NCBI GenBank assembly: GCA_028872975.1
Contig: JAGWNV010000029.1
Span: forward strand, 1-16,344
Length of the DNA: 16,344 nucleotides
Direction: 5' to 3'
Source: Acidobacteriota bacterium
GTDB lineage: Bacteria > Actinomycetota > Acidimicrobiia > Acidimicrobiales > UBA8190
Position 1 is the first letter of the stretch. The number at the start of each line of letters is the position of its first letter. Position numbers and translations under genes: made by a program. Shown in pieces: positions 1 to 6,579 of the stretch. The notes under the pieces were generated by a model. That model did no database searches. It saw only the letters and a program-made list of their open reading frames with translations, and was not told the origin of the DNA.

Positions 1-516
1 CTGAAAGAGGTATTAAAGACCGTGCCGAGCCTGGACGTTGAGGCGGGCAGATCCGATTTCTCAATTACTCCCAGCATGAACGCTATTCGAGGCTCGAGCC
101 GCAAAGAGCGGGCAGCTTTCTACAGGCGCAATCGGGTTGAAGATCAAGCCACTTGGTATTCACGAAAGGCTCGCTGGAATAGGAGTAGCGCCATGGTTTG
201 GACCTTGCTTGCAGTAGGTGTTGAGGGCGTCGCGGTACTACTCGGTCTTCTTCGAATGCTGGGAAGCTTCGACGTAAACTGGTTGGGCATTCTCGCCGCG
301 TCAGCTGCGGGGATTGCAGCGTGGCAGCAGACCAAGAACTATTCATCGCTTAGTGAGGCTTACGCCATTACCAGCCACGAGGTCAGCATGGTGCGCAGCG
401 ATCTGCACGAAGGGGCGACCGAAGAAGAGTGGGCTCAGGTGGTCCGAGACTCGGAGATGGCTTTCAGTAGAGAGCACACGTTATGGCTCGCCCGCCGGCA
501 GGGCCACAAGACATAG
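1..516 (+). CDS. SLATT-domain (DUF4231) two-TM protein, 3' part
   Basis: The reading frame is open to the left edge of the window, so the gene is probably cut; an in-frame GTG at position 22 would give 164 aa. Numbered from that GTG, a basic, aromatic-rich stretch (FYRRNRVEDQATWYSRKA, 33-50) leads into two hydrophobic segments at about 58-82 and 86-103. These are followed by a helical tail with an acidic part and the ending SREHTLWLARR (149-159). This layout matches the SLATT_1/DUF4231 domain. SLATT proteins are predicted, from comparative genomics, to be membrane pore-forming effectors activated by nucleotide-sensing SMODS/SLOG/TIR-type partners. Related proteins often carry a second SLATT domain N-terminally, which would lie upstream here. 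GC is about 55% in the first 120 bases against roughly 70% for the genes to the right, suggesting horizontal acquisition. Family assignment is by motif recognition; the immune role is inferred. Confidence 0.75.
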   Translation: MKEVLKTVPSLDVEAGRSDFSITPSMNAIRGSSRKERAAFYRRNRVEDQATWYSRKARWNRSSAMVWTLLAVGVEGVAVLLGLLRMLGSFDVNWLGILAASAAGIAAWQQTKNYSSLSEAYAITSHEVSMVRSDLHEGATEEEWAQVVRDSEMAFSREHTLWLARRQGHKT

Positions 517-732
517 GCGTTGTCCAGGGAGACGACATTCGCCCAACCCGGTTGTAAATGGTCCTCTGACCTGGGAAAATGTTAGAAGGCGGTCAGTTCG
601 AGTACAGCCAGAACACATTCTGGAGGGTTTGAAAATAGTCTCATGCTCTCCGCCAGCAGGCCGGCCGACCCGGTATCGGGTGTCGCGACAGACCCCGGCG
701 TCCGACCGGAAGCTCCGGGTGTGGGCGACCGC
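517..732. other. Intergenic gap at composition boundary
   Basis: No convincing gene on either strand. This gap separates the low-GC SLATT gene from high-GC genes and contains AT-richer patches (for example around 565-645). A small perfect inverted repeat, CCAGAA-CACA-TTCTGG, lies at 608-623. It has no T-tract and is too short to call a terminator. The gap could hold an integration boundary, but I see no direct-repeat pair or tRNA end in the window to prove it. Confidence 0.4.
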
Positions 733-2139
733 TCAGCGGCGCCGGTCCACCCGCACGCGCTCGCCTTGCGCCGGGGCCACGGCTTGCCAGTCGAGCTCGT
801 CGCCGAGACGTGCCGCCAGCGCGTCGGCGGCGGCCCGCTCGCCGTGCACCACGTAGCAGGTGTCGGGTGGCTCGCCGGGCTTCAGCCAGTCGACCAGTTC
901 GCCGGCGTCGGCGTGCGCGGAGAAGGCGTCGACGACGACAACCCGGGCTCGGACGGGCACGTACCGGCCGAGCATCTTGATCGTCCGTGCGCCGTCGGAC
1001 AGCTGTCGTCCCCGGGTCCCCTCGGCCTGGTAGCCGGGGAGGATCACGGTGCAGTGCGCGTCGGGGAGGCAGCGCACGAGATGGTGGAGGACTCGACCGC
1101 CGGTGGCCATGCCGGAGGCGGAGATGATGATGGACGGGAAGCCGAGCTCGTTGAGGGAACGGGACTCCTCCGGGGTGCGCAGTTCGTGCAGCTCACCAGC
1201 GGGATCGAACGGGTCGCATTCGCCGCCGGCGAGGGCGATGTCGGGCGCACCCGCTGCGATCGCCCGCCGGTAGACCTCCAGCACGGCCAGAGCCATGGGG
1301 CTGTCGGCGTAGATGGGCAGTCGGGGAACCTTGCCCGTCCGAACCAGATCGGCGAGCGCCATGAGGAGCACCTCGGTGCGGTCGACGGCGAACGACGGGA
1401 TCACCACCGTGCCCCCGTGACGTGCCGTCTGGGCGATCGCCTCGGCCATCCGGTCCAGCGCCCCCGCCGCCGGCTCGTGGACGCGGTCGCCATAGGTCGA
1501 CTCGACGACGACGACGTCCACCGGTGGCGGCGTGGCGGGAGGCCGCAGGATCGGATGGTCCGGCCGGCCGACGTCGCCGCTGAAGAAGATGCGCCGGAGG
1601 TCCTCCCCGTCGACGGTGACGACCGCACTCGCAGAGCCGACGATGTGGCCGGCCGGGAGGAGTTCGGCGTGGAAGCCTGCCGACACCTCGACGGTCCTGC
1701 CGAATTCGACGGGATGGAACAGGTCGAGAGATGCCGCCGCGTCGTCCCGTGTGTACAGCGGCAGCGCCGGCCGGTGCTTGGAGAAACCCCTGGCGTTGGC
1801 ATAGGCCGCCTCCTCCTCTTGGAGGTGGGCGGCGTCCATCAGCACGATCCTGGCCAGCTCGGCGGTCGTCGGGGTCGCCAGGATCGGCCCGGAGAAGCCG
1901 TCTCGCGCCAGAGCCGGGAGGTACCCGCAGTGGTCGACATGGGCGTGCGTGAGGATCACGGCATCGATGGATGCCGGGTCGACGGGGAACGGGGCCCAGT
2001 TGCGCTGCCGCAGTTCGCGCAAGCCCTGGAACAGCCCGCAGTCCACGAGAACCCGTCCCGCTTCGGTCTCGAGGAGGAAGCGGCTGCCGGTGACGGTCCC
2101 CGCAGCCCCGAGGAAGGAGAGGATGGGGAGCCGTCGCAT
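733..2139 (-). CDS. MBL-fold beta-CASP RNase-like hydrolase
   Basis: A 468-aa cytoplasmic protein with the complete layout of the CPSF73/YSH1-like metallo-beta-lactamase family with a beta-CASP insert, expected to act as a zinc-dependent RNA endo/exonuclease. In order: N-terminal GTVTGS (14-19), metal motif THAHVDHCG (64-72), PAGHIVGSA (162-170), SGDVGR (187-192), ESTYGDR (213-219), beta-CASP PSFAVDR (248-254), ISASGMATGGR (339-349), and the C-terminal RMMBL part with AFSAHADAGEL (405-415) and VHGE (431-434). No metal-ligand residue appears lost. The ATG start is 7 bp downstream of the stop of the 112-aa gene, so the two are probably co-transcribed. Substrate is unknown; bacterial members of this type are usually annotated as 'MBL fold metallo-hydrolase, RNA specificity'. 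It is distinct from RNase J, which has a different length and C-terminal domain. Confidence 0.92.
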   Translation of the reverse strand: MRRLPILSFLGAAGTVTGSRFLLETEAGRVLVDCGLFQGLRELRQRNWAPFPVDPASIDAVILTHAHVDHCGYLPALARDGFSGPILATPTTAELARIVLMDAAHLQEEEAAYANARGFSKHRPALPLYTRDDAAASLDLFHPVEFGRTVEVSAGFHAELLPAGHIVGSASAVVTVDGEDLRRIFFSGDVGRPDHPILRPPATPPPVDVVVVESTYGDRVHEPAAGALDRMAEAIAQTARHGGTVVIPSFAVDRTEVLLMALADLVRTGKVPRLPIYADSPMALAVLEVYRRAIAAGAPDIALAGGECDPFDPAGELHELRTPEESRSLNELGFPSIIISASGMATGGRVLHHLVRCLPDAHCTVILPGYQAEGTRGRQLSDGARTIKMLGRYVPVRARVVVVDAFSAHADAGELVDWLKPGEPPDTCYVVHGERAAADALAARLGDELDWQAVAPAQGERVRVDRRR

Positions 2140-2146
2140 CTGCGTC

Positions 2147-2485
2147 CTACGGGGTGACAGGAGGCCCGGGCCGTGCCTCCGACGAGACCCTGTCGTTGGC
2201 CACCGTCAACCGGTGCCGCACCTCGGCATCGGCCGCCTCGATTTGCGCGCTCGGGACGAACCACCGGATGGCGGCGCCGATCACGTCGGGACTGCCCCCG
2301 TCCACCCATTCGAGCGGTCCTCGGCGGGCCGGGGGAACTGCCAGTTGGAAGATCTCGACCCACTCGAGATCGGGTCTGGCGTCCAGCCACCACTCGCGCT
2401 CGACCCTGTCCCCGACTTCCCTCGTCGTCGTGCTACGGACGATCCTGAACTGTTCCCGCCCCGTGTCGGTCGCCGGAACGCTCAC
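2147..2485 (-). CDS. Conserved-looking hypothetical protein, 112 aa
   Basis: I do not recognise this protein. It is real coding sequence by its strong G/C third-position bias and its position: the GTG start overlaps the TGA of the small upstream ORF (GTGA at 2485-2482), and its TAG lies 7 bp before the beta-CASP MBL start. It is soluble, with no signal peptide or TM segment. It shows an aromatic/acidic core (REWWLDARPDLEWVEIFQL, about 29-47) and a second patch DVIGAAIRWFVPSAQIEAAD (about 66-85). The tail is proline-rich. Co-transcription with the RNase-like MBL gene is likely and might imply an accessory role, but nothing in the sequence gives a function. Confidence 0.65.
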   Translation of the reverse strand: MSVPATDTGREQFRIVRSTTTREVGDRVEREWWLDARPDLEWVEIFQLAVPPARRGPLEWVDGGSPDVIGAAIRWFVPSAQIEAADAEVRHRLTVANDRVSSEARPGPPVTP

Positions 2486-2709
2486 GATCGATCACCGGCC
2501 TGGCGTCGCCCCGCACCCCGGGTTTTCGTGCACGACCTGAGCGCGTCCCGCGCCTCGGCGAGGCCCAGGCGGCCGATCCGACGAGTCTCCTCGTCGATGT
2601 GCCAGTCCGGCTCGAGGAGCTCGGGGAGCTGTGGCTGGAAGGCCCCGACGTATCTCCTCTTCGTGGCCCTCCGACAGGTTCGTCGCTGTCGCGTTCGCGG
2701 TCGCTCCAT
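2482..2709 (-). CDS. Small ORF, possibly frame-disrupted hypothetical
   Basis: A 75-aa frame whose stop overlaps the GTG start of the 112-aa gene (GTGA). From about residue 20 on (YVGAFQPQLPELLEPDWHID and the following helical part ending LAEARDALRS) it reads like real protein with strong G/C third positions. The first 15 or so residues are Arg-rich, with repeated CGA codons and no clear ribosome-binding site, unlike coding DNA in this genome. The same DNA upstream looks more protein-like in another minus-strand frame (GDERLFRESKGHPKLAAWSD, reading from about 2766 to 2707). So this may be the 3' part of a gene with a frameshift near 2640-2680, or a short gene with a poor N-terminus. No family recognised. 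Confidence 0.4.
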   Translation of the reverse strand: MERPRTRQRRTCRRATKRRYVGAFQPQLPELLEPDWHIDEETRRIGRLGLAEARDALRSCTKTRGAGRRQAGDRS

Positions 2710-2990
2710 GCGGCAAGCTTCGGATGGCCCTTGCTCTCGCGAAAGAGCCGTTCGTCACCGCCTTGGGCCCTCAGTTCCTCGATGCCCCCGCCCGGCGTCG
2801 CGTGCGTCGTCGGACGCCTGCGGTCCAGGCTTCCCTGGGTCCGTCTGCGCGAGGTCGCTTTCCGCGTGGCCCTAGCCACGCTCCGTCGATCCCCTGTGCA
2901 TCGGTCGGTCGAGATGGGCCATCGGACCCTAGCGAGACGTCCGACGCGCTGGTTCGCTGCCGTCAACCCCGTGTGATCCGCTCGAATCGG
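2710..2990. other. Non-coding or decayed stretch
   Basis: No ORF here shows the third-position bias of the neighbours over its full length. The minus-strand segment 2830-2660 has a protein-like but start-less frame (see the small ORF at 2482-2709). A TTGACG hexamer sits on the minus strand at 2966-2961, but I find no well spaced -10 partner, so I do not call a promoter. Together with the hairpin to its right, this forms about 400 bp without a confident gene between the sulfatase stop and the small ORF. Confidence 0.35.
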
Positions 2991-2994
2991 GGGG

Positions 2995-3037
2995 CGCGAA
3001 GCAGGGACCTCACCCCCCCGAGGTCCCTGCTTTCGCG
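2995..3037. terminator. Long GC-rich hairpin downstream of sulfatase
   Basis: An 11-bp perfect inverted repeat, GCAGGGACCTC (3001-3011) against GAGGTCCCTGC (3020-3030), has an 8-nt C-rich loop. The stem extends with CGCGAA (2995-3000) against TTCGCG (3032-3037) across a single bulged T. It lies about 80 bp past the sulfatase stop on the minus strand. There is no long T-tract on either side, as is usual for high-GC actinobacterial hairpin terminators. A transcript-end hairpin is the simplest reading; a protein-binding palindrome is less likely given its length. Confidence 0.6.
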
Positions 3038-3112
3038 TGGGGCTCCTTGTCCCTGCCTGCTCCCCACGACCGCAATCCTCCCGAGCTGGGGCGGTCGCCG
3101 GGGCGGCGGCGG

Positions 3113-4579
3113 TCAGCGGGGGCCGGTGAAGAGGCTCGGGTGCGGCCGGGCCGGGGGTGTGGCGAAGAAGGGCCGCACGTGGCGGTCCATGAGCTCCTCC
3201 ACCGTGGCTGCGGCCTGGGGATCGACGATGAGGTTGTGGTCCTCGGCGGGATCCTCGGCCAGGTCGAAGAGCGCGCAGGGCTCGAGGGCGTCCTCGTTCA
3301 CGACGAGCTTGTGGCGGTCGGTCTCGAAGGAGGCGAAGCCCCAGTTCTCGCTGACCGACGCGGCCCTGGGCTCGGGGTCCCCGCCCTCGAGGCAGCCGAG
3401 CAGCGACCGGCCCTCCCCGTCGGGGATCCGAGGGGCGCCGGCGATGGCCCGCACGGTGGCCGCCGCGTCGAAGTGCTCCACCCGGCTCTCCACCACCCGC
3501 GCCGCGCACCCCCCCGGAGGCCGGACGATGAGGGGCACCCGGACGGTCTGGTCGTAGAGGACGCACTTGGAGAGCATCGAGTGGTTGCCGCCCATCTCCC
3601 CGTGGTCGCTCGTGTAGAGCACCCAGGTGTCCTCGAGGCGGCCGGTGCGGGACAGGGCGTCGAGGATGCGCCCCACGGCGTCGTCGATGACGGTGATGTC
3701 CGCCGCGTAGGCCCGGCGCATGCCCCGGATGGCGTCGGCCGTCATCGTCTCGGAGTCCGACAGCCACAGGAAGGAATTGAGGAGGTCCGCGTAGCGGCCC
3801 GTCCCCTCCGTGGACGGCCTCGCCGTCGAGGCGGGCATCGAGATGTCGACCCCGGCGTAGCGGTCGACGGCCTCCTGGGGGGCGTCCCAGGGATCGTGCG
3901 GGCCGGGGAAGCCCACGAAGAGGAAGAAGGGGGCGTCGCCGTCGTAGTCCTCGATCCACCGGACGGCCTGTTCCCCGTGCCAGGTGTCGATGTAGGCGTC
4001 GAGGGGGAGCGCCAGGGGCGTCGAGTCCCACATGGGCACGGACTTGGTGGCGTTCTGGCCGCTCTCGTTCTCCCCCTGGTAGGCCCGCTCGGCGAGGTGG
4101 CGCTTGTAGACGTCGAGCAGGTCCCGGCCGGCCAGGAAGTCGGTGTAGCGGTTGGGGATGGCCGGCACGAACTTGTCGCCCGACTCCTGCACCTCGGCGA
4201 AGCCGAGGCCCTGGAGGCGTCCGGCCAGGTCGTCGATGTGGCGGGCGGGTAGGTCCTCGTCGCGGTAGAGGTGCGCCTTGCCGATGAGGGTGGTGTGGTA
4301 GCCGGCCTCCCGCAGGGCCCGGACGTAGGTGGGGCTGTCGGCGGCGATCTCCTCCCAGTTGGTGTAGACGCCGTGGTCGCGCACGTAGCGCTCGGTCATG
4401 AACGAGGCCCGTGACGGCATGCACAGCGGCCCCTGGCACGAGACCCTCGAGAACCGGACGCCCTCGGCGGCGAGCCGGTCGAGGGTGGGGGTGACGACGG
4501 TCTCGTCGCCGGCGCAGCCCATCATGTCGGCACGGTGCTGGTCCGACATGACGAGGACGATGTTGGGCGATGGCGGCAC
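3113..4579 (-). CDS. Type I sulfatase (arylsulfatase/choline-sulfatase-like)
   Basis: Predicted to hydrolyse sulfate (or phosphonate/phosphate) esters. From the GTG at 4579 the protein is 488 aa, normal for the family. It opens directly into the core: PNIVLVMSDQHRADMMGCAG (5-24) with metal residues D13/Q14. The formylglycine motif C-M-P-S-R follows, with C53 to be oxidised and R57 completing the motif, and a second metal motif TSDHGEMGGNHS comes in the C-terminal half. I prefer this GTG over the upstream in-frame start at 4657 because AAGGAGGGGGGAGACG precedes it and the upstream part overlaps the divergent PPOX gene. No signal peptide is seen, so it is likely cytoplasmic. The SDQHRADMMGCAGD style is closest to the choline-sulfatase / phosphonate monoester hydrolase branch. 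Substrate not determinable. No formylglycine-generating enzyme gene is in the window. Confidence 0.93.
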   Translation of the reverse strand: MPPSPNIVLVMSDQHRADMMGCAGDETVVTPTLDRLAAEGVRFSRVSCQGPLCMPSRASFMTERYVRDHGVYTNWEEIAADSPTYVRALREAGYHTTLIGKAHLYRDEDLPARHIDDLAGRLQGLGFAEVQESGDKFVPAIPNRYTDFLAGRDLLDVYKRHLAERAYQGENESGQNATKSVPMWDSTPLALPLDAYIDTWHGEQAVRWIEDYDGDAPFFLFVGFPGPHDPWDAPQEAVDRYAGVDISMPASTARPSTEGTGRYADLLNSFLWLSDSETMTADAIRGMRRAYAADITVIDDAVGRILDALSRTGRLEDTWVLYTSDHGEMGGNHSMLSKCVLYDQTVRVPLIVRPPGGCAARVVESRVEHFDAAATVRAIAGAPRIPDGEGRSLLGCLEGGDPEPRAASVSENWGFASFETDRHKLVVNEDALEPCALFDLAEDPAEDHNLIVDPQAAATVEELMDRHVRPFFATPPARPHPSLFTGPR

Positions 4580-4629
4580 CGTCTCCCCCCTCCTTGCGCC
4601 GGTGCGGGGTTCGGGGGAAGGGTAACCGA

Positions 4630-5076
4630 GTGCCGTCCTGGGCCGCCTTCTGCGCACTCGAGCCGGAGCTCGCCGCCGCCGTGGAGGCGCTGCTTCGCGC
4701 CCACAAGCACCACGTGATGGCCACCCTCCGGCTCGACGGCTCCCCGCGGGTGAGCGGGACGGAGGTCGTCATCGACGACGGCGCCCTGGTGCTCGCCATG
4801 ATGCCGGGGACGCGCCGGGCGGCGGACCTCCGGCGCGACCCGCGCCTCGCCCTTCACACCCAGGGCGTCGACCCGCCCGACGGGGACCCGGCCGCCTGGC
4901 CGGGGGAGGCCAAGGTGTCGGGCCGGGCCGTCGAGCTGCCCGCCGGCGGTGACGGCGCCGACCGCTTCGCCGTCGAGGTGACCGAGGTGGTGCTCACCCG
5001 CCTCGGGGACCCGGCCGACCACCTCGACGTGCGGTCCTGGCGCCCCGGGACCGGGCTCCGGGTGCATCGCCGCTGA
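4630..5076 (+). CDS. PPOX-family (split-barrel flavin/F420) oxidoreductase
   Basis: A 148-aa protein of the pyridoxamine 5'-phosphate oxidase-like split-barrel family, which binds FMN or, in many actinobacteria, F420. Recognised by HHVMATLRLDGSPRVSGTEV (27-46), the following strand VIDDGALVLAMMPGTRRAAD (47-66), DPRLALHT (70-77) and the typical ending SWRPGTGLRVHRR (136-148). I chose the GTG at 4630 over 4570 because GGGGGAAGGG precedes it and residues added upstream do not resemble the family. It diverges from the sulfatase with about 50 bp between the two starts, which must contain both promoters. Its 3' end overlaps the convergent DUF167 ORF by 83 bp. Cofactor and substrate cannot be decided from sequence alone. 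Confidence 0.88.
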   Translation: MPSWAAFCALEPELAAAVEALLRAHKHHVMATLRLDGSPRVSGTEVVIDDGALVLAMMPGTRRAADLRRDPRLALHTQGVDPPDGDPAAWPGEAKVSGRAVELPAGGDGADRFAVEVTEVVLTRLGDPADHLDVRSWRPGTGLRVHRR

Positions 5077-5371
5077 CGGCGACCTCGAGGCGCCGGGCCA
5101 GCTCGACGTCGTCCAGGCCGGTGACGAGGACCCGCTTGTCCCTCCCGGTGACCCCGGCGGAGACCGTGAGCGCCGAGACCGGGACGCCGAGGGCCCGGGC
5201 CAGGAGCTCGAGGAGGGCGTCGTTGGCCCGGCCCGAGACGGGGGGCGCCGCCACCCGGACCTTGAGGGCGTCGCCGTGCAGGCCTACGACGGCGGAGCTC
5301 CCCGCCCCGGGCTGGACGCGGACCCGCAGGACGAGGCCCTCCTTGGCCACGTCGAACAACGGGCGCGTCAC
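4994..5371 (-). CDS. DUF167 (YggU-like) family protein
   Basis: A small 125-aa cytoplasmic protein of the DUF167/YggU family, function unknown. Diagnostic sequence: LRVRVQPGAG (15-24), LKVRVAAPPVSGRANDALLE (36-55), then a glycine-containing VSAGVTGRDKRVLV (70-83), matching the family's order P-G-A, APPV-G-AN and G-x-x-x-R-x-K. The GTG start (5371) overlaps the stop of the sterol-desaturase-family gene in a GTGA, so translation is coupled. Family members usually end near residue 95. Here an Arg/Gly-rich tail of about 30 residues runs antisense into the PPOX coding end, and is probably read-through of a weakly constrained frame rather than a functional domain. Confidence 0.88.
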   Translation of the reverse strand: MTRPLFDVAKEGLVLRVRVQPGAGSSAVVGLHGDALKVRVAAPPVSGRANDALLELLARALGVPVSALTVSAGVTGRDKRVLVTGLDDVELARRLEVAVSGDAPGARSRGARTARRGGRPGPRGG

Positions 5372-6438
5372 GCCGGCAGGACCGGCCGCCAGCCGGGACG
5401 GCGGACCACGTAGGAGAGCCGCTCCCGCCAGGTCGTCGCCCGGGCCACGTCGCCGAGCATGGCGAGGTGCTCGTGGAAGGCCACCCGCAGCGGGTTGAAG
5501 GTGTCGATGTTCTTCGTGAGCCCGTAGACGACCCGGTCGTCCTCGGGCTCGAAGGTGCCGAACAGCCGGTCCCAGAGGATGAGGATGCTCCCGTGGTTGC
5601 GGTCGAGGTACTGGCGGTTGGAGCCGTGGTGGACGCGGTGGTGGGAAGGCGAGTTGAGAAGCGCCTCGCCCGGGACGGTGCCGATGGTCTCGGTGTGGAT
5701 CCAGTACTGGTAGAGGAGGTTGACCCCCCGGGCCGTCTCGACCAGCGAGGGCCGGATCCCGAGCAGGCACAGGACCCCGAAGGGGAGGAAGGTCCCGAAG
5801 GCCTCGGCCACCGGCTGCCGCAGTGCCGTCGAGAGGTTGTAGCGCTCGCTCGAGTGGTGCACCACGTGCACCGCCCACATGTAGCGGCTCGAGTGCATGA
5901 AACGGTGGTCCCAGTAGTAGACGAAGTCCCACAGAAGGACGGCGAGGGCGACGACGAGCGCCCCCGAGCCCAGGTCGGGGACGAGGCGCCTGGCCCACAG
6001 GCGCTCGGGCGTGGTCCGCGAGCACCAGGCCGTCGTGACGGCGACCCCTCCGGCCACCACCGCCGCCACCGAGGACGCCGAGGCCACCCGGCGGGCGGCC
6101 GGCGCCCGCCGACGCGACCGGCGGGCCACGGCGTCGGCCGCCGTGGTGAGGGCGGCCGCCCCGAGGGCGCCCCCTACGAGCTTCCTGCCGTAGCGGCCCT
6201 TCCCGGGAACGAGGGGGGCGAGCAGCCGCTGGGTCACCAGGGGGGCGAAGAGGCTGCCCACGCCCATGGTGAGGCTGGTCACGGTGTCTCGACGCTCGTA
6301 GTCCGCCGGCGACGGCCCCCGGGCCCGGGCCCGCCGTCGCAGCCAGAGGTACTCGAGGCCCATGGTGGCGAAGTAGAAGGGGACGGCGACGACGGTGAGG
6401 TCGGTCGCCGCGTCGTCGTCCTTCCTGCCTCGCCGCAT
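5368..6438 (-). CDS. Sterol desaturase / fatty acid hydroxylase family membrane enzyme
   Basis: A 356-aa integral membrane, di-iron histidine-cluster enzyme. From the ATG at 6438 the histidine boxes are HRFMH (178-182), HVVHH (191-195) and HHRVHH (266-271), followed by YLDRNHGS with the last histidine at 282. Hydrophobic segments precede and lie between the boxes, as in the FA_hydroxylase family. I prefer ATG 6438 (preceded by GGAGGGG ten bases upstream) over an in-frame GTG at 6471, which lacks a ribosome-binding site. The N-terminal part contains an extra Arg/Ala-rich hydrophobic region (about 85-140). The gene is first in a two-gene unit with DUF167 (GTGA overlap). Substrate could be a lipid, sterol/hopanoid or carotenoid; the sequence does not tell. 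Confidence 0.9.
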   Translation of the reverse strand: MRRGRKDDDAATDLTVVAVPFYFATMGLEYLWLRRRARARGPSPADYERRDTVTSLTMGVGSLFAPLVTQRLLAPLVPGKGRYGRKLVGGALGAAALTTAADAVARRSRRRAPAARRVASASSVAAVVAGGVAVTTAWCSRTTPERLWARRLVPDLGSGALVVALAVLLWDFVYYWDHRFMHSSRYMWAVHVVHHSSERYNLSTALRQPVAEAFGTFLPFGVLCLLGIRPSLVETARGVNLLYQYWIHTETIGTVPGEALLNSPSHHRVHHGSNRQYLDRNHGSILILWDRLFGTFEPEDDRVVYGLTKNIDTFNPLRVAFHEHLAMLGDVARATTWRERLSYVVRRPGWRPVLPA

Positions 6439-6543
6439 GGCCGAAGCGCCCCTCCGTCGCCCGGCGGCCACGGCACGGACCGGGCCCCCGACGCCGGCCC
6501 ACGCTAGCCCGGCCGTGGCACCGTCCCTCCGGCGGCCGCCCTC

Positions 6544-6579
6544 TTGCCATTACTACGTGGGACGTAGTATTCTGGCGCC
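6544..6579 (+). promoter_or_regulatory. Promoter and PadR-type operator, likely leaderless
   Basis: A perfect 8-bp inverted repeat with a 3-bp spacer, TACTACGTGGGACGTAGTA, spans 6551-6569, ten bases before the padR-like ATG. It lies inside a candidate promoter: TTGCCA (6544-6549, five of six to TTGACA) and TAGTAT (6565-6570, 15-bp spacer) or TATTCT (6568-6573, 18-bp spacer). Either -10 places transcription start at or within about three bases of the ATG. There is no ribosome-binding site, so the message is probably leaderless. Autorepression by the adjacent PadR protein is inferred from position and symmetry. Confidence 0.75.

Noticed and set aside
608..623. Small hairpin as terminator of the SLATT gene
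   Set aside because: The 6-bp stem has no T-tract and lies about 90 bp past the stop; too weak to call.
590..625. tRNA T-arm-like text (TTCGAGT) followed by CCAGAA/TTCTGG
   Set aside because: The flanks do not form the 5-bp T stem and no acceptor or anticodon arm can be drawn.
643..2157. Long plus-strand ORF (504 aa)
   Set aside because: It is the antisense shadow of the beta-CASP MBL gene, whose full set of motifs is on the minus strand.
2433..4799. 788-aa minus-strand ORF
   Set aside because: Arg/Pro-rich out-of-frame reading of the sulfatase; typical of stop-poor high-GC DNA. Only its part near 2766-2707 looks protein-like and is discussed separately.
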